64,000 bases of DNA from positions 62,001 to 126,000 of the forward strand of contig NZ_RCZG01000014.1 in the NCBI RefSeq assembly GCF_006439015.1, given 5' to 3'. Shown here piece by piece: positions 15,712 through 24,277 of the stretch. The notes under the pieces were generated by a model. The model searched no databases. It was not told where the DNA came from and saw only the letters and a list, made by a program, of their open reading frames with translations. Both the position numbers and the translations under genes were made by a program. This stretch comes from Mycolicibacterium hodleri. Its GTDB lineage: Bacteria > Actinomycetota > Actinomycetes > Mycobacteriales > Mycobacteriaceae. How positions within the stretch are numbered: the stretch's first letter is position 1; the number at the start of each line of letters is the position of its first letter.

Positions 15712-15729
15712 AATCGGGTGTTTCCCTAT
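15712..15729 (-). promoter_or_regulatory. 18-bp shared promoter box, copy 2
   Basis: Exact inverted copy of the box at 15157-15174, placed 20 nt upstream of the -10 at 15686-15691. Same distance and orientation relative to its gene as copy 1. Confidence 0.65.
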
Positions 15730-15774
15730 GGCCGAGATGGTTTGAGGAGCTACTGCGCGCCGAAGGTGCGGGAC

Positions 15775-15780
15775 TAAGCT
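15775..15780 (+). promoter_or_regulatory. Candidate -10 (TAAGCT), leaderless start
   Basis: TAAGCT ends 6 nt before the ATG at 15787 of the alcohol dehydrogenase gene. Confidence 0.5.
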
Positions 15781-15786
15781 CCAGGG

Positions 15787-16800
15787 ATGCCCACACACAA
15801 GGCGGCGCAGGTGGCGTCCGCGAATCAGCCGCTCACCCTGGTCGACGTCGAGACCACCTCACCGCCGCGTGATCACGTCCGGCTCGCCGTCGCCGCGTGT
15901 GGGGTATGCGGAACTGATCACGCCTTCGTCAGCGGCGGGTTTCCCGGCCTGTCGTGGCCCCTCACCCCGGGCCACGAGATCGCGGGCACCGTCGCCGAAG
16001 TTGGCGACGGCGTCGAGGACTTCGCCGTGGGTGACCGGGTGGCGGTGGGATGGTTCGGCGGCAACTGCAACCGATGCGCACCCTGCCGCAAGGGCTACTT
16101 CATGCAGTGCGAGCGCCTCCAGGTGCCGAGCTGGCACTACCCCGGCGGATATGCCGAGTCCGTGACGGCCCCCGCGACGGCCCTGGCCCGCATCCCCGAT
16201 GCCTTGTCGTTCGTGGAGGCCGCGCCGTTGGGCTGCGCGGGGGTGACGACGTTCAACGCGTTGCGGCGGACCAGGGCGGTGGCCGGCGACCTGGTCGCCG
16301 TACTCGGCATCGGAGGCCTCGGCCATCTTGGCGTGCAGTGGGCCAGGGCGATGGGATTCGAGACCGTCGCGATCGCGCGCGGTTCCGCGAAGGCCGACGG
16401 CGCCCGTGAACTGGGCGCCCATCACTACATCGACTCGAATGAAACCGACGTCGGGGTGGCGCTGCAGGATCTCGGCGGCGCAAAGGTGGTGCTTGCGACG
16501 GCGGCGAACGCGGCGGCGATGGCGGCGACCGTGAGTGGGCTCGGACCGGAGGGTGAGCTCGTCGTCGTCGGTGTCACCCCCGATAACCTCCCGATCAGTC
16601 CGCTCGATCTGATCAATGCCGGGCTGTCGGTGACGGGTCATCCGTCTGGCACGGCCCGCGACGTCGAGGAGACCATGCACTTCGCGGTCCAGACGGGTGT
16701 TCGTGCCGTGGTCGAGGAACGGCCTCTGGAGAAGGCCGCCGAGGCGTACGAAGCGATGGATACGGGGAAGGCGCGCTACCGGATGGTCCTGACGGTCTAG
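15787..16800 (+). CDS. Zinc-dependent alcohol dehydrogenase (MDR family)
   Basis: A 337-residue medium-chain dehydrogenase. The catalytic zinc site is seen as CGVCGTDH (Cys38 region) and GHE, the structural zinc site as the cysteine cluster CNRCAPCRKGYFMQC, and the NAD(P) site as GIGGLGHLG. It should oxidise alcohols or reduce aldehydes. It resembles AdhA-type enzymes of mycobacteria (Rv1862-like), but the natural substrate is unknown. A leaderless start is supported by TAAGCT 6 nt upstream. Its stop codon overlaps the end of a LuxR-type relic on the other strand. Confidence 0.93.
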   Translation: MPTHKAAQVASANQPLTLVDVETTSPPRDHVRLAVAACGVCGTDHAFVSGGFPGLSWPLTPGHEIAGTVAEVGDGVEDFAVGDRVAVGWFGGNCNRCAPCRKGYFMQCERLQVPSWHYPGGYAESVTAPATALARIPDALSFVEAAPLGCAGVTTFNALRRTRAVAGDLVAVLGIGGLGHLGVQWARAMGFETVAIARGSAKADGARELGAHHYIDSNETDVGVALQDLGGAKVVLATAANAAAMAATVSGLGPEGELVVVGVTPDNLPISPLDLINAGLSVTGHPSGTARDVEETMHFAVQTGVRAVVEERPLEKAAEAYEAMDTGKARYRMVLTV

Positions 16801-16972
16801 CTCGTGTGCCGCCCGAGCTGGGCGCAGGACTTGACGTCGAGCTTGCGATAGATGCGGCGGCAAACGCCACGACGTGCTGGCTGGAGACGTCGAGCCACTG
16901 CAGGTCGTCGATCGCCAGAAGGACCGGGCCTCGAGTCGAGAGGATCTCGACGACCGACAGGAATCCCGCGGA
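16797..16972 (-). pseudogene. Relic of a LuxR-family ATPase regulator
   Basis: On the minus strand one frame reads LLAIDDLQWLDVSSQHVVAF, the Walker B region of large AAA-type LuxR regulators. After a frame change it continues as IYRKLDVKSCAQLGRHTS and a stop, the C-terminal end of a LuxR helix-turn-helix domain. Several hundred residues that should lie between are missing. This is a gene destroyed by an internal deletion plus a frameshift. It fills most of the 347-bp gap before fba; the rest is fba leader. Confidence 0.75.
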
Positions 16973-17147
16973 CATTGAACACTGGTCGGTACCTGGTGAA
17001 AGAGGGAGGTATGAGCGCCGGTGGCCTCGTGCCCGCGGGTACCTTGCCCAATCAGGTCAGCCCGGGAAACTCAACCCCCGGGGCACGTGTCGACGTTTCT
17101 TGAGATACTGCCAGGGAAGTCGAGCCGGAACACCGAGAGGAACTCCC

Positions 17148-18185
17148 ATGCCCATCGCTACGCCCGAGGTCTACGCCGAGATGCTGGGCCGTGCCAAGGA
17201 GCACTCCTTCGCGTTCCCGGCCATCAACTGCGTCGGTTCGGAGTCGGTGAACGCCGCGATCAAGGGCTTCGCCGACGCGGGCAGTGACGGGATCATCCAA
17301 TTCTCCACTGGCGGAGCCGAGTTTGCGTCAGGCCTGGGAATCAAGGAAATGGTCACCGGCGCCGTCGCGCTTGCCGAGTTCGCACACATCATTGCGGCCA
17401 AGTACGACGTCACCGTCGCTCTGCACACCGACCACTGCCCCAAGGACAAGCTGGATACCTACGTCCGGCCACTGCTGGCCATCTCGGCCGAGCGCGTGGC
17501 CAAGGGGCAGAACCCGCTGTTCCAGTCGCACATGTGGGACGGCTCTGCGGTGCCGATCGACGAGAACCTCGAGATCGGCAAGGAACTGCTGAAGCTCGCG
17601 GCCGAGGCCAAGATCATCCTCGAGGTGGAGATCGGCGTCGTCGGCGGCGAGGAGGACGGGGTCGAGGCCGAGATCAACGACAAGCTCTACACGACCGCCG
17701 AGGACTTCGAGAAGACCATCGAAGCACTCGGGGCCGGCGAGCACGGCAAGTACCTGCTCGCCGCGACGTTCGGCAACGTGCACGGGGTCTACAAGCCGGG
17801 CAACGTCAAGCTCAAGCCGGAAGTCCTCAAGGAGGGCCAAGAAGTCGCCACCGCCAAGCTCGGATTGGCCGCGGGCAGCAAGCCCTTCGACTTCGTGTTC
17901 CATGGCGGCTCCGGCTCGTTGAAGTCAGAGATCGAGGACTCGCTCAACTACGGCGTGGTGAAGATGAACGTCGACACCGACACGCAGTACGCCTTCACCC
18001 GTCCGCTGGCCGGGCACATGTTCGCCAACTACGACGGTGTGCTGAAGATCGACGGCGAGGTGGGCAACAAGAAGGCCTACGACCCGCGCAGCTATCTGAA
18101 GAAGGCGGAGGCGTCGATGACCGAGCGCGTCATCGAGGCCTGCAACGACCTGCACAGCAGCGGCCGCTCGGTATCCGCCGGCTAG
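17148..18185 (+). CDS. fba: Class II fructose-bisphosphate aldolase
   Basis: A 345-residue zinc-dependent aldolase that cleaves fructose 1,6-bisphosphate to dihydroxyacetone phosphate and glyceraldehyde 3-phosphate and works in reverse in gluconeogenesis. HTDHCPKD at 93-100 contains the catalytic Asp95 and the zinc ligand His96; GNVHGVY and FVFHGGSGS hold further metal and phosphate ligands. Length matches M. tuberculosis Fba (Rv0363c). A longer upstream frame is rejected because GAGAGGAA sits 6 nt before this ATG. A strong hairpin at 18188-18236 follows. Confidence 0.98.
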   Translation: MPIATPEVYAEMLGRAKEHSFAFPAINCVGSESVNAAIKGFADAGSDGIIQFSTGGAEFASGLGIKEMVTGAVALAEFAHIIAAKYDVTVALHTDHCPKDKLDTYVRPLLAISAERVAKGQNPLFQSHMWDGSAVPIDENLEIGKELLKLAAEAKIILEVEIGVVGGEEDGVEAEINDKLYTTAEDFEKTIEALGAGEHGKYLLAATFGNVHGVYKPGNVKLKPEVLKEGQEVATAKLGLAAGSKPFDFVFHGGSGSLKSEIEDSLNYGVVKMNVDTDTQYAFTRPLAGHMFANYDGVLKIDGEVGNKKAYDPRSYLKKAEASMTERVIEACNDLHSSGRSVSAG

Positions 18186-18187
18186 AC

Positions 18188-18236
18188 GATTCGTGGAGTT
18201 TTATCGGCGGCCAGCGCCGGTGAAACTCCACAAATC
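18188..18236. terminator. Bidirectional hairpin terminator after fba
   Basis: GATT/AATC outer pairs, GTGGAGTTT (18193-18201) with AAACTCCAC (18223-18231), and CGGCG with CGCCG inside form a long stem between two convergent genes, fba and the Rv0361-like gene. Confidence 0.75.
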
Positions 18237-18241
18237 GCGGG

Positions 18242-18961
18242 TCACTGAGGCGCTTGGCAGATCTTCCATTGGTCGTCTCGGAACTCCAGATCGAAGCTCC
18301 GAGACGAGCGCGTGGACGGGTCGAAGGCCATGAACGTCGTGACGTTGGCCTCGGCGTGCCCCTCGTGGACGACCACCTGGTCGATGCTGGCGATGATCGG
18401 GTACTGCCTGGCCGCGGCGACGCGGGAGTGGATGTCGTTCCACTGCTTGTCGTCGTACTTGACGTAGGTGTCGGCCGTCTCGCCGCACGTGATGGTGCGC
18501 AGCGTCGAGAGGTCGCCGTTCTGGATGGCCGTGTCGAAGTTCTGGATCGTCGTGCGCACCATCTCCTGCTGCGATACCGCGGGCGGATCGTCGCGGCTCA
18601 GCAGTACGGTGCCGAGGATGGCGATGGCGGCCAGTGCCGCGATGACGAGCACCAGCGCGATCACCCAGCCCCAACTACGTCGACGCCTCGGCGGCTTGGG
18701 ATTGTCGTCCCTGCCCGGGATCAGTTGGGGCGCAACGGGTCCACCCTGGGTTACGGCAAAGATCTCGGTGGCCGGTTCCGACGCCGTCTTGATGATCTGG
18801 GTCCGGCCTGCATCCATCCCCGATGGTGCGGTGAATCTGCGTTCGGTCTGCTCGACGTCCGCGGCCCCCGACAGCGCGGCCGGGTCGATCACCTCGGTCT
18901 CGGGTGCGGATCCGTCGTCCGTGACCGGCTCGTTCTCTCCCGGCCCCGATGGGTTCGACAT
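18242..18961 (-). CDS. Rv0361-like membrane protein
   Basis: A 239-residue protein with an acidic, Thr/Ser-rich cytoplasmic N-terminus (1-97), one membrane helix at about 98-121 preceded by PRRRRSWGW, and an external domain of about 115 residues with two cysteines (ITCGE, KICQA) and an NTF2/DUF4878-like pattern. Function is unknown. Its position next to fba matches M. tuberculosis Rv0361. I see no mgtE between it and fba, where M. tuberculosis has one. A shorter protein of the same plan is encoded at 30828. AGGA upstream of the ATG can serve as ribosome-binding site. Confidence 0.85.
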   Translation of the reverse strand: MSNPSGPGENEPVTDDGSAPETEVIDPAALSGAADVEQTERRFTAPSGMDAGRTQIIKTASEPATEIFAVTQGGPVAPQLIPGRDDNPKPPRRRRSWGWVIALVLVIAALAAIAILGTVLLSRDDPPAVSQQEMVRTTIQNFDTAIQNGDLSTLRTITCGETADTYVKYDDKQWNDIHSRVAAARQYPIIASIDQVVVHEGHAEANVTTFMAFDPSTRSSRSFDLEFRDDQWKICQAPQ

Positions 18962-19062
18962 TCGTGCCTCAGTCCTCCCTAGTGACTACCGCAGAGCTTA
19001 TCCACCCGTGCCCGTCGAAGCCTGACGACATCGCCGTGGGATCCGCACGGCACAATAAGCGC

Positions 19063-19479
19063 ATGACTCACATGGGCGATCTGCTGGGGCCTGATCCGGT
19101 CCGGCTTCCTGGCGACACCGAGGCCGAGGCGGAACTGTCCGCGGGAGAGAAGCCGGCCATCGTCGCCGCCGCACATCCGTCCGCGTCCGTGGCGTGGGCG
19201 ACGTTGGCGGAGGAGGCCCTCGACGACGACAAGGCGGTCACGGCGTATGCGTATGCGCGGACCGGATACCACCGCGGCCTCGATCAACTTCGCCGCAGCG
19301 GGTGGAAGGGTTACGGTCCGGTGCCGTACGCACACGAGCCCAACCGCGGCTTCCTTCGCTGCGTGGCGGCGTTAGCCCACGCGGCGGATGCCATCGGCGA
19401 GACGGACGAATACCAGCGATGCCTGGACCTCCTCGACGACTGTGATCCCACGGCGCGCGGCGAACTCGGCCACGCTTAG
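19063..19479 (+). CDS. DUF3151 family protein (Rv0360c-like)
   Basis: A 138-residue soluble protein of the actinobacterial DUF3151 family. It has the characteristic N-terminal DLLGPDPVRLPGD, helical repeats (AYAYARTGYHRGLDQLRRSGWKGYGPVPYAHEP is split here into its parts AYARTGYHRGL and GWKGYGPVPY), and a helical C-terminus. No catalytic function is known. The ATG at 19063 is taken in preference to longer upstream frames because the conserved part begins there. It overlaps the convergent FUSC transporter gene by 4 nt. Confidence 0.85.
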   Translation: MTHMGDLLGPDPVRLPGDTEAEAELSAGEKPAIVAAAHPSASVAWATLAEEALDDDKAVTAYAYARTGYHRGLDQLRRSGWKGYGPVPYAHEPNRGFLRCVAALAHAADAIGETDEYQRCLDLLDDCDPTARGELGHA

Positions 19480-21272
19480 CGGAGGTTCCGCGCAAGTGCG
19501 TCGCGCAGCGCTGTGAGGTCGCCGGCGAGGAAACCGGGCGCACCGTCACCCACGGGTAACTCGGCGTTGGCGCGCAACGCGAAGGCGAGTTCGCGCAACT
19601 GCGCCAGGACCGCGTTCGCTTCGTCGGCACCGAGCAACGGACCCGCCGCGCGGCCGTCCATCTCCCAGCAGGCAGCGATGGTGCCGTAGGCAAGGCCCTC
19701 CGCCGCAATGGCGGCAGGTCCAAGTCGCCTGCCCGTGGCGCGCAGTCGGGTCGAACCCGCCGCCGCGGCGTCGGCGGCATCGCGCAGGTCGATGACGGCC
19801 AACTGCAGATCTCGACGCGAGGTGCGGGCCGCCAGCGTCGCGGTGTCCTTGGCGAGGTGCGGCACCGCGCTCGCCGCGGCATCCAAGCATTCGGCGATCG
19901 CGTCGACGAGTCGGGTGGATTCCTGGAAGCGGCTAAGCCCGAGGAACACTGCGACGCCGGCGGCGCAACCGACCACCGTGTCGCTACCTCGGGCTAACAG
20001 CAGATCCCCGATGTCGACCTGACGGGTGCCGGTCGCGATGGTCAGAGCGGCGGCGGTGATGAACACCGAGGCCAGCCCGTAGTGGCGCACCACGAGCAGT
20101 TCGATCACGACTTGCAGCACCGCCAAGATCAGAGCCAGCCACCACCCCTGGGGATGCAGCAGGAGAATGCCCGCGGCGAGGATCAACCCAACCCAGGTAC
20201 CCACCAGCCGGTCAGCACCCCGTTGCAGCGTCCGGCTGCGATCGGCGCCCTGATGGAGCACCAGCACCGCGGCCGCGATCGCCCAGTACGCATGACCGAT
20301 CCCCAGTAGCGTCGCGGCGGTGCCCGCCAGCGGTGCGGCGATCGCGACTCGCACCATGACGTGCCGTACGTGTGAACCGGGCCGTAGCGCTCGCCGCAGC
20401 AGCGTGCCCGTCGGGGGACGACCGAGCGGCACCCGATCGGTGTGGCGGGTCGACACCGTCTCGGGGGCGACCTCGAGCTCCGCGAGGCGGCGTGCGGTAG
20501 CGGCGGCGTCAAGGGGCGGGCCGTCTCCGACCGCGGTCGCTGACAACGAGTCGGCGAACAGCACGTGCAGCGAGTGGGTGGCCGCCCGTAGTCGCTGAAG
20601 CGTGTCGTCGGAGCGCTCGGTCGGCTGATAGCTGATGAGCGCGTTCCACGCCCCGTGCATTGCGGTCGCAGCGCGATGCCGGGCTGCCGCCTCGGCGGGC
20701 GATCCGACCGCCTCGACGTAGGCGGCCACGGCCGAGCCCGCCGCGGCAACGGCGGCACGCTCCGGGCGCCGCCTGCCCCGGACGACGCCTGCCATCTGGA
20801 CCAGCCAGGCCACGGCGCCGCCGGACAACACCAGGACGCCCAGCTGCCACGGTGCCAGCCGAGCTGCCGAGACGCCCACACCTGCCGCGCAGGCCAGTGC
20901 GAACACGTACGCACCCGGCGGTCCGACCGCGAGCGCGTTGCACAGCCATACCGCGGCGACTGCCACCAGTGACACGACCCCAATGCCGAGCCATGGCAGT
21001 CGGGCCGCCCAGGAGCCCACGGTCACTGCGGCGGCCAGCGTCACCGAGACGACGGCGAGCTGTACGCCGCGATTCAGATATGGCCGGTCGCCGCCGAAGC
21101 GTGAGGTGAACGAGCCGAGGGTGGCGATCAGGCCGGCGCCGACATTGCCGGCGGCCGTACCGACGACGACGGGAATCGCGCTGCTCACCGCCGCGCGCAC
21201 GGCTTGTGGCCATCGCGAGCGACTGTTGGGCGCGGATTTGCTTAGCGCCGGCGCCACCCCGCCCGCACCCAT
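19476..21272 (-). CDS. FUSC family membrane transporter
   Basis: A 598-residue membrane protein with two blocks of about six helices each (roughly residues 25-165 and 315-445), separated by and ending in soluble helical regions. This is the layout of the FUSC/aromatic acid exporter family (fusaric acid resistance, AaeB-like). Such proteins are thought to export aromatic or other acidic compounds, but the substrate here is unknown. TAAATT ends 6 nt before the ATG at 21272, supporting that start and a leaderless message. Confidence 0.85.
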   Translation of the reverse strand: MGAGGVAPALSKSAPNSRSRWPQAVRAAVSSAIPVVVGTAAGNVGAGLIATLGSFTSRFGGDRPYLNRGVQLAVVSVTLAAAVTVGSWAARLPWLGIGVVSLVAVAAVWLCNALAVGPPGAYVFALACAAGVGVSAARLAPWQLGVLVLSGGAVAWLVQMAGVVRGRRRPERAAVAAAGSAVAAYVEAVGSPAEAAARHRAATAMHGAWNALISYQPTERSDDTLQRLRAATHSLHVLFADSLSATAVGDGPPLDAAATARRLAELEVAPETVSTRHTDRVPLGRPPTGTLLRRALRPGSHVRHVMVRVAIAAPLAGTAATLLGIGHAYWAIAAAVLVLHQGADRSRTLQRGADRLVGTWVGLILAAGILLLHPQGWWLALILAVLQVVIELLVVRHYGLASVFITAAALTIATGTRQVDIGDLLLARGSDTVVGCAAGVAVFLGLSRFQESTRLVDAIAECLDAAASAVPHLAKDTATLAARTSRRDLQLAVIDLRDAADAAAAGSTRLRATGRRLGPAAIAAEGLAYGTIAACWEMDGRAAGPLLGADEANAVLAQLRELAFALRANAELPVGDGAPGFLAGDLTALRDALARNLR

Positions 21273-21278
21273 GGCTGC

Positions 21279-21284
21279 AATTTA
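21279..21284 (-). promoter_or_regulatory. Candidate -10 (TAAATT), leaderless start
   Basis: Minus-strand TAAATT ends 6 nt before the FUSC gene ATG at 21272. The rest of the 194-bp gap to 21467 shows nothing else I can name. Confidence 0.5.
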
Positions 21285-21466
21285 TGCATCAAGGGGCATA
21301 CGTCGCAAGGCGTGCCCGAACCGTCGCGCTGTGAATGCCGGAAGCGTCAGCGCCGATGTGCGCACCGCAAAGAGCCAAGAACTCCGTTCGCTCACGTGAT
21401 CGTTGCCGCGCTGTTGGGTGCCCCCAGCTCTAGATCCACATGCATGTCCGGTACGCCCAACCCGAA

Positions 21467-22246
21467 CTAGAACCAGGCGGACCAGAACCGCGTCAGCTGA
21501 CTGCCCAACGGCCACAGCCCGCCTGGGACGCCGGACAGATCGACGAACCAGGCGACCAGCGAGAAGAACCACTGGTTGAGCATCGGGGCCATCAGCAGAA
21601 CGAACAGAATGAGGAAGCCCCACTGCTTGGCGGGCGCCAACTGACGCTGGGTCTCTGGCTTGAGGTGCGGTTCCAGGGCGCCGTAACCGTCGAGGCCGGG
21701 GATGGGCAGCAGGTTGAGGAGCACCGCAGTCACCTGCAGGAAGCCAAGGAAGGCCACGCCTGCCCAGAACACCACGTGGTCGGGTGTCCAGAACGCGGCG
21801 GTGATCGAGAGCAGCACGATCGCCAGCACCACGTTGGCGAACGGTCCAGCCAGGCTGACGGTCGTCCGCTGCCTCTTGGTCATCGACCAGGTCCGCAGGT
21901 AGACCGCGCCGCCCGGCAGGCCGATCCCGCCGAGTGCGATGAACAACACCGGAATACCAAGGGAGAGGAGCGGATTCGAATACTTCAACGGGTTGAGTGT
22001 GAGGTAGCCACGGATCTCGACGTCGTGATCGCCGTATCGCCACGCGGTGAAGGCGTGGCCGAACTCGTGCAGGCACAGCGACACCAGCCAGCCGAACACG
22101 ACGAAGACGAACACCCCGACGTACGACAGTGGCGTGCGGGGCTCACCGGCCAACCAGGCGACACCTCCGCCGACGGCCGTGATCGCCACGATCGCCAGGA
22201 AGACCGGGCTTGGGCGCACCGACTGGCGCAGCGGGCGGATGCTCAC
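21467..22246 (-). CDS. Site-2 protease-like M50 membrane metalloprotease
   Basis: A 259-residue polytopic membrane protein. HEFGH at residues 60-64 gives two zinc ligands and the catalytic Glu in the second helix, and NLLPIPGLDGYG near residue 160 supplies the third ligand, as in S2P/M50 proteases. These enzymes cut substrates inside the membrane, often anti-sigma factors. Its place next to purA matches M. tuberculosis Rv0359. GTG at 22246 follows a TACTTT -10 by 6 nt, indicating a leaderless start. No PDZ domain is present. Confidence 0.92.
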   Translation of the reverse strand: MSIRPLRQSVRPSPVFLAIVAITAVGGGVAWLAGEPRTPLSYVGVFVFVVFGWLVSLCLHEFGHAFTAWRYGDHDVEIRGYLTLNPLKYSNPLLSLGIPVLFIALGGIGLPGGAVYLRTWSMTKRQRTTVSLAGPFANVVLAIVLLSITAAFWTPDHVVFWAGVAFLGFLQVTAVLLNLLPIPGLDGYGALEPHLKPETQRQLAPAKQWGFLILFVLLMAPMLNQWFFSLVAWFVDLSGVPGGLWPLGSQLTRFWSAWF

Positions 22247-22252
22247 CCCACG

Positions 22253-22258
22253 AAAGTA
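22253..22258 (-). promoter_or_regulatory. Candidate -10 (TACTTT), leaderless start
   Basis: Minus-strand TACTTT ends 6 nt before the GTG at 22246 of the M50 protease gene. Confidence 0.5.
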
Positions 22259-22282
22259 CTCGAACGATGCCGGCTGGGATGG

Positions 22283-22891
22283 TCAGCGCACGGCCAACCA
22301 GCCCTGCGTGTGGCGGTAGAACGTGGATCTCCGCGCCGGCCGCGTGGCCGTGACACCGTCGCGAACCACCCGCACGCCGGTCGTGCCCAGCTGTGCGGCG
22401 CGGCCGGTGACCCACCGTCGCGGCCCCAGCCGGCCGGTGAGCAGACGGACCCGAAGGCCCGGCATTTCGGCCATCGGCTCGATCCGCACGCCCCTCGCCT
22501 CCCCGTCGAAGAGCAGCGTGTCGTCGACGACGGCCTCACCCGCGACGGTGCGCGACTCCTCATCGGGGGGCAGCCAATACGCGGCCCTCACCAGGACGGC
22601 GCCGGTCTCGTCGCGAATGAGCGGGACCCGACGTGCGGCAGCGGTGCGCGCCCGCCGTGCCTGCCATTGCCGTCGAACGTGTGCCACCTCGACATCGAGT
22701 CGATCGGCGCGTAGCAGCCTGGCCAGCACTACCGCGAGGTCTGCATGCGTGCCAAGCACGATCAGTCGCCGGGGCCCGGCCGCTGCGTCGATGTGGTTCG
22801 GTTCGCTGACGTCGACCACGGGTAGTCCCGCCAAGGGGCGGGGCACGCGTCGCTCACCGAAATTCAGCACGACGACATCTTGGGCGGCCAA
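22283..22891 (-). CDS. Conserved protein, Rv0358-like
   Basis: A 202-residue soluble protein rich in arginine in its middle part (VAHVRRQWQARRARTAAARR) with alternating strands. It has no recognised catalytic motif. Its position between the M50 protease and purA matches M. tuberculosis Rv0358. The start is the rare codon TTG at 22891; GAGGAG lies 5 nt upstream on the minus strand and there is no better in-frame ATG or GTG, so the TTG start is well supported. Function unknown. Confidence 0.8.
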   Translation of the reverse strand: MAAQDVVVLNFGERRVPRPLAGLPVVDVSEPNHIDAAAGPRRLIVLGTHADLAVVLARLLRADRLDVEVAHVRRQWQARRARTAAARRVPLIRDETGAVLVRAAYWLPPDEESRTVAGEAVVDDTLLFDGEARGVRIEPMAEMPGLRVRLLTGRLGPRRWVTGRAAQLGTTGVRVVRDGVTATRPARRSTFYRHTQGWLAVR

Positions 22892-22926
22892 CGCACTCCT
22901 CGTGAACGGCGGGGGGTCAGGTCAGA

Positions 22927-22932
22927 TAGGGT
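22927..22932 (+). promoter_or_regulatory. Candidate -10 (TAGGGT) for purA
   Basis: TAGGGT fits TANNNT and would give a leader of about 45 nt before the purA ATG. No -35 is obvious. Confidence 0.35.
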
Positions 22933-22981
22933 GTGTCACCGGCTGCCACAGTATCGAGGCAGATGAAGCGGAGATAACGCC

Positions 22982-24277
22982 ATGCCGGCAATCGTCCTCA
23001 TCGGCGCCCAATGGGGCGACGAGGGCAAGGGGAAGGCCACCGACCTGCTCGGTGGTCGAGTTCAGTGGGTTGTTCGTTACCAGGGTGGGAACAACGCCGG
23101 ACACACCGTCGTCCTACCCAACGGCGAGAACTTCGCCCTTCACCTCATCCCCTCGGGGATTCTCACCCCCGGTGTCACCAACGTCATCGGCAACGGCGTC
23201 GTCGTCGATCCGGGTGTGCTGCTCACCGAGCTCGAGGGCCTAGAGGATCGCGGTGTCGACACCTCGCGCCTGCTGATCTCGGCAGACGCCCATCTTCTGA
23301 TGCCGTACCACGTCGCGATCGACAAGGTGACAGAGCGCTACATGGGCAGCAACAAAATCGGCACGACGGGGCGAGGCATCGGGCCGTGCTACCAGGACAA
23401 GGTCGCACGGTTAGGTATTCGTGCCGCCGACGTGCTTGACGAGTCCGCGCTGACGCAAAAGATCGAGGCTGCACTGGAATTCAAGAACCAGGTGCTCGTC
23501 AAGATCTACAATCGCAAGGCACTGGACGCGAACGAGGTGCTCGACGCCCTTCTGCAGCAGGCGGGCGGCTTCAGACATCGCATCGCCGACGCCCGGCTGC
23601 TGCTGAACGAGGCGCTCGAGAACGGTGAGACGGTACTGCTGGAGGGATCGCAGGGCACGCTGCTCGACGTCGATCACGGCACCTATCCCTTCGTGACGTC
23701 ATCGAACCCGACTGCGGGCGGCGCGGCCGTCGGCTCCGGTATCGGGCCCACCAGAATCACGACGGTGCTCGGCATCCTGAAGGCGTACACCACCCGGGTC
23801 GGGTCTGGACCGTTCCCGACCGAACTGTTCGACGAGTTCGGCGCGTACCTGTCCAAGACCGGCGGTGAAGTCGGCGTCACTACCGGGCGGGCCAGGCGCT
23901 GCGGTTGGTTCGACGCCGTCATCGCCCGCTACGCCACGCGCGTCAACGGAATCACCGACTACTTTCTGACCAAGCTCGACGTGCTGTCCAGCCTAGAGAC
24001 CGTGCCGGTGTGCGTCGGCTACACAGTGGACGGCAAGCGTACCAACGAGATGCCGATGACCCAGAGTGACGTCGCCCGTGCCGAACCCATCTACGAAGAA
24101 CTGCCGGGCTGGTGGGAGGACATCTCCGATGCGCGTGAATTCGATGACCTGCCGGCGAAGGCGCAGGACTACGTGCTGCGGCTGGAAGAGCTTGCCGGAG
24201 CGCATGTCTCGTGCATCGGCGTCGGCCCTGGCAGGGAGCAGACCATAGTGCGCCGTGACATCCTGGCTGCCAGGTGA
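22982..24277 (+). CDS. purA: Adenylosuccinate synthetase
   Basis: A 431-residue enzyme that joins IMP and aspartate using GTP to make adenylosuccinate, the first committed step of AMP synthesis. The P-loop GDEGKGK at 12-18 contains the catalytic Asp13, NNAGHTV contains the catalytic His41, and GTTGRGIGP and TGRARRCGWFD are conserved nucleotide and IMP contacts. Length is typical. It is followed by a GTGA overlap with the thioesterase gene. It corresponds to M. tuberculosis Rv0357c. Confidence 0.98.
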   Translation: MPAIVLIGAQWGDEGKGKATDLLGGRVQWVVRYQGGNNAGHTVVLPNGENFALHLIPSGILTPGVTNVIGNGVVVDPGVLLTELEGLEDRGVDTSRLLISADAHLLMPYHVAIDKVTERYMGSNKIGTTGRGIGPCYQDKVARLGIRAADVLDESALTQKIEAALEFKNQVLVKIYNRKALDANEVLDALLQQAGGFRHRIADARLLLNEALENGETVLLEGSQGTLLDVDHGTYPFVTSSNPTAGGAAVGSGIGPTRITTVLGILKAYTTRVGSGPFPTELFDEFGAYLSKTGGEVGVTTGRARRCGWFDAVIARYATRVNGITDYFLTKLDVLSSLETVPVCVGYTVDGKRTNEMPMTQSDVARAEPIYEELPGWWEDISDAREFDDLPAKAQDYVLRLEELAGAHVSCIGVGPGREQTIVRRDILAAR

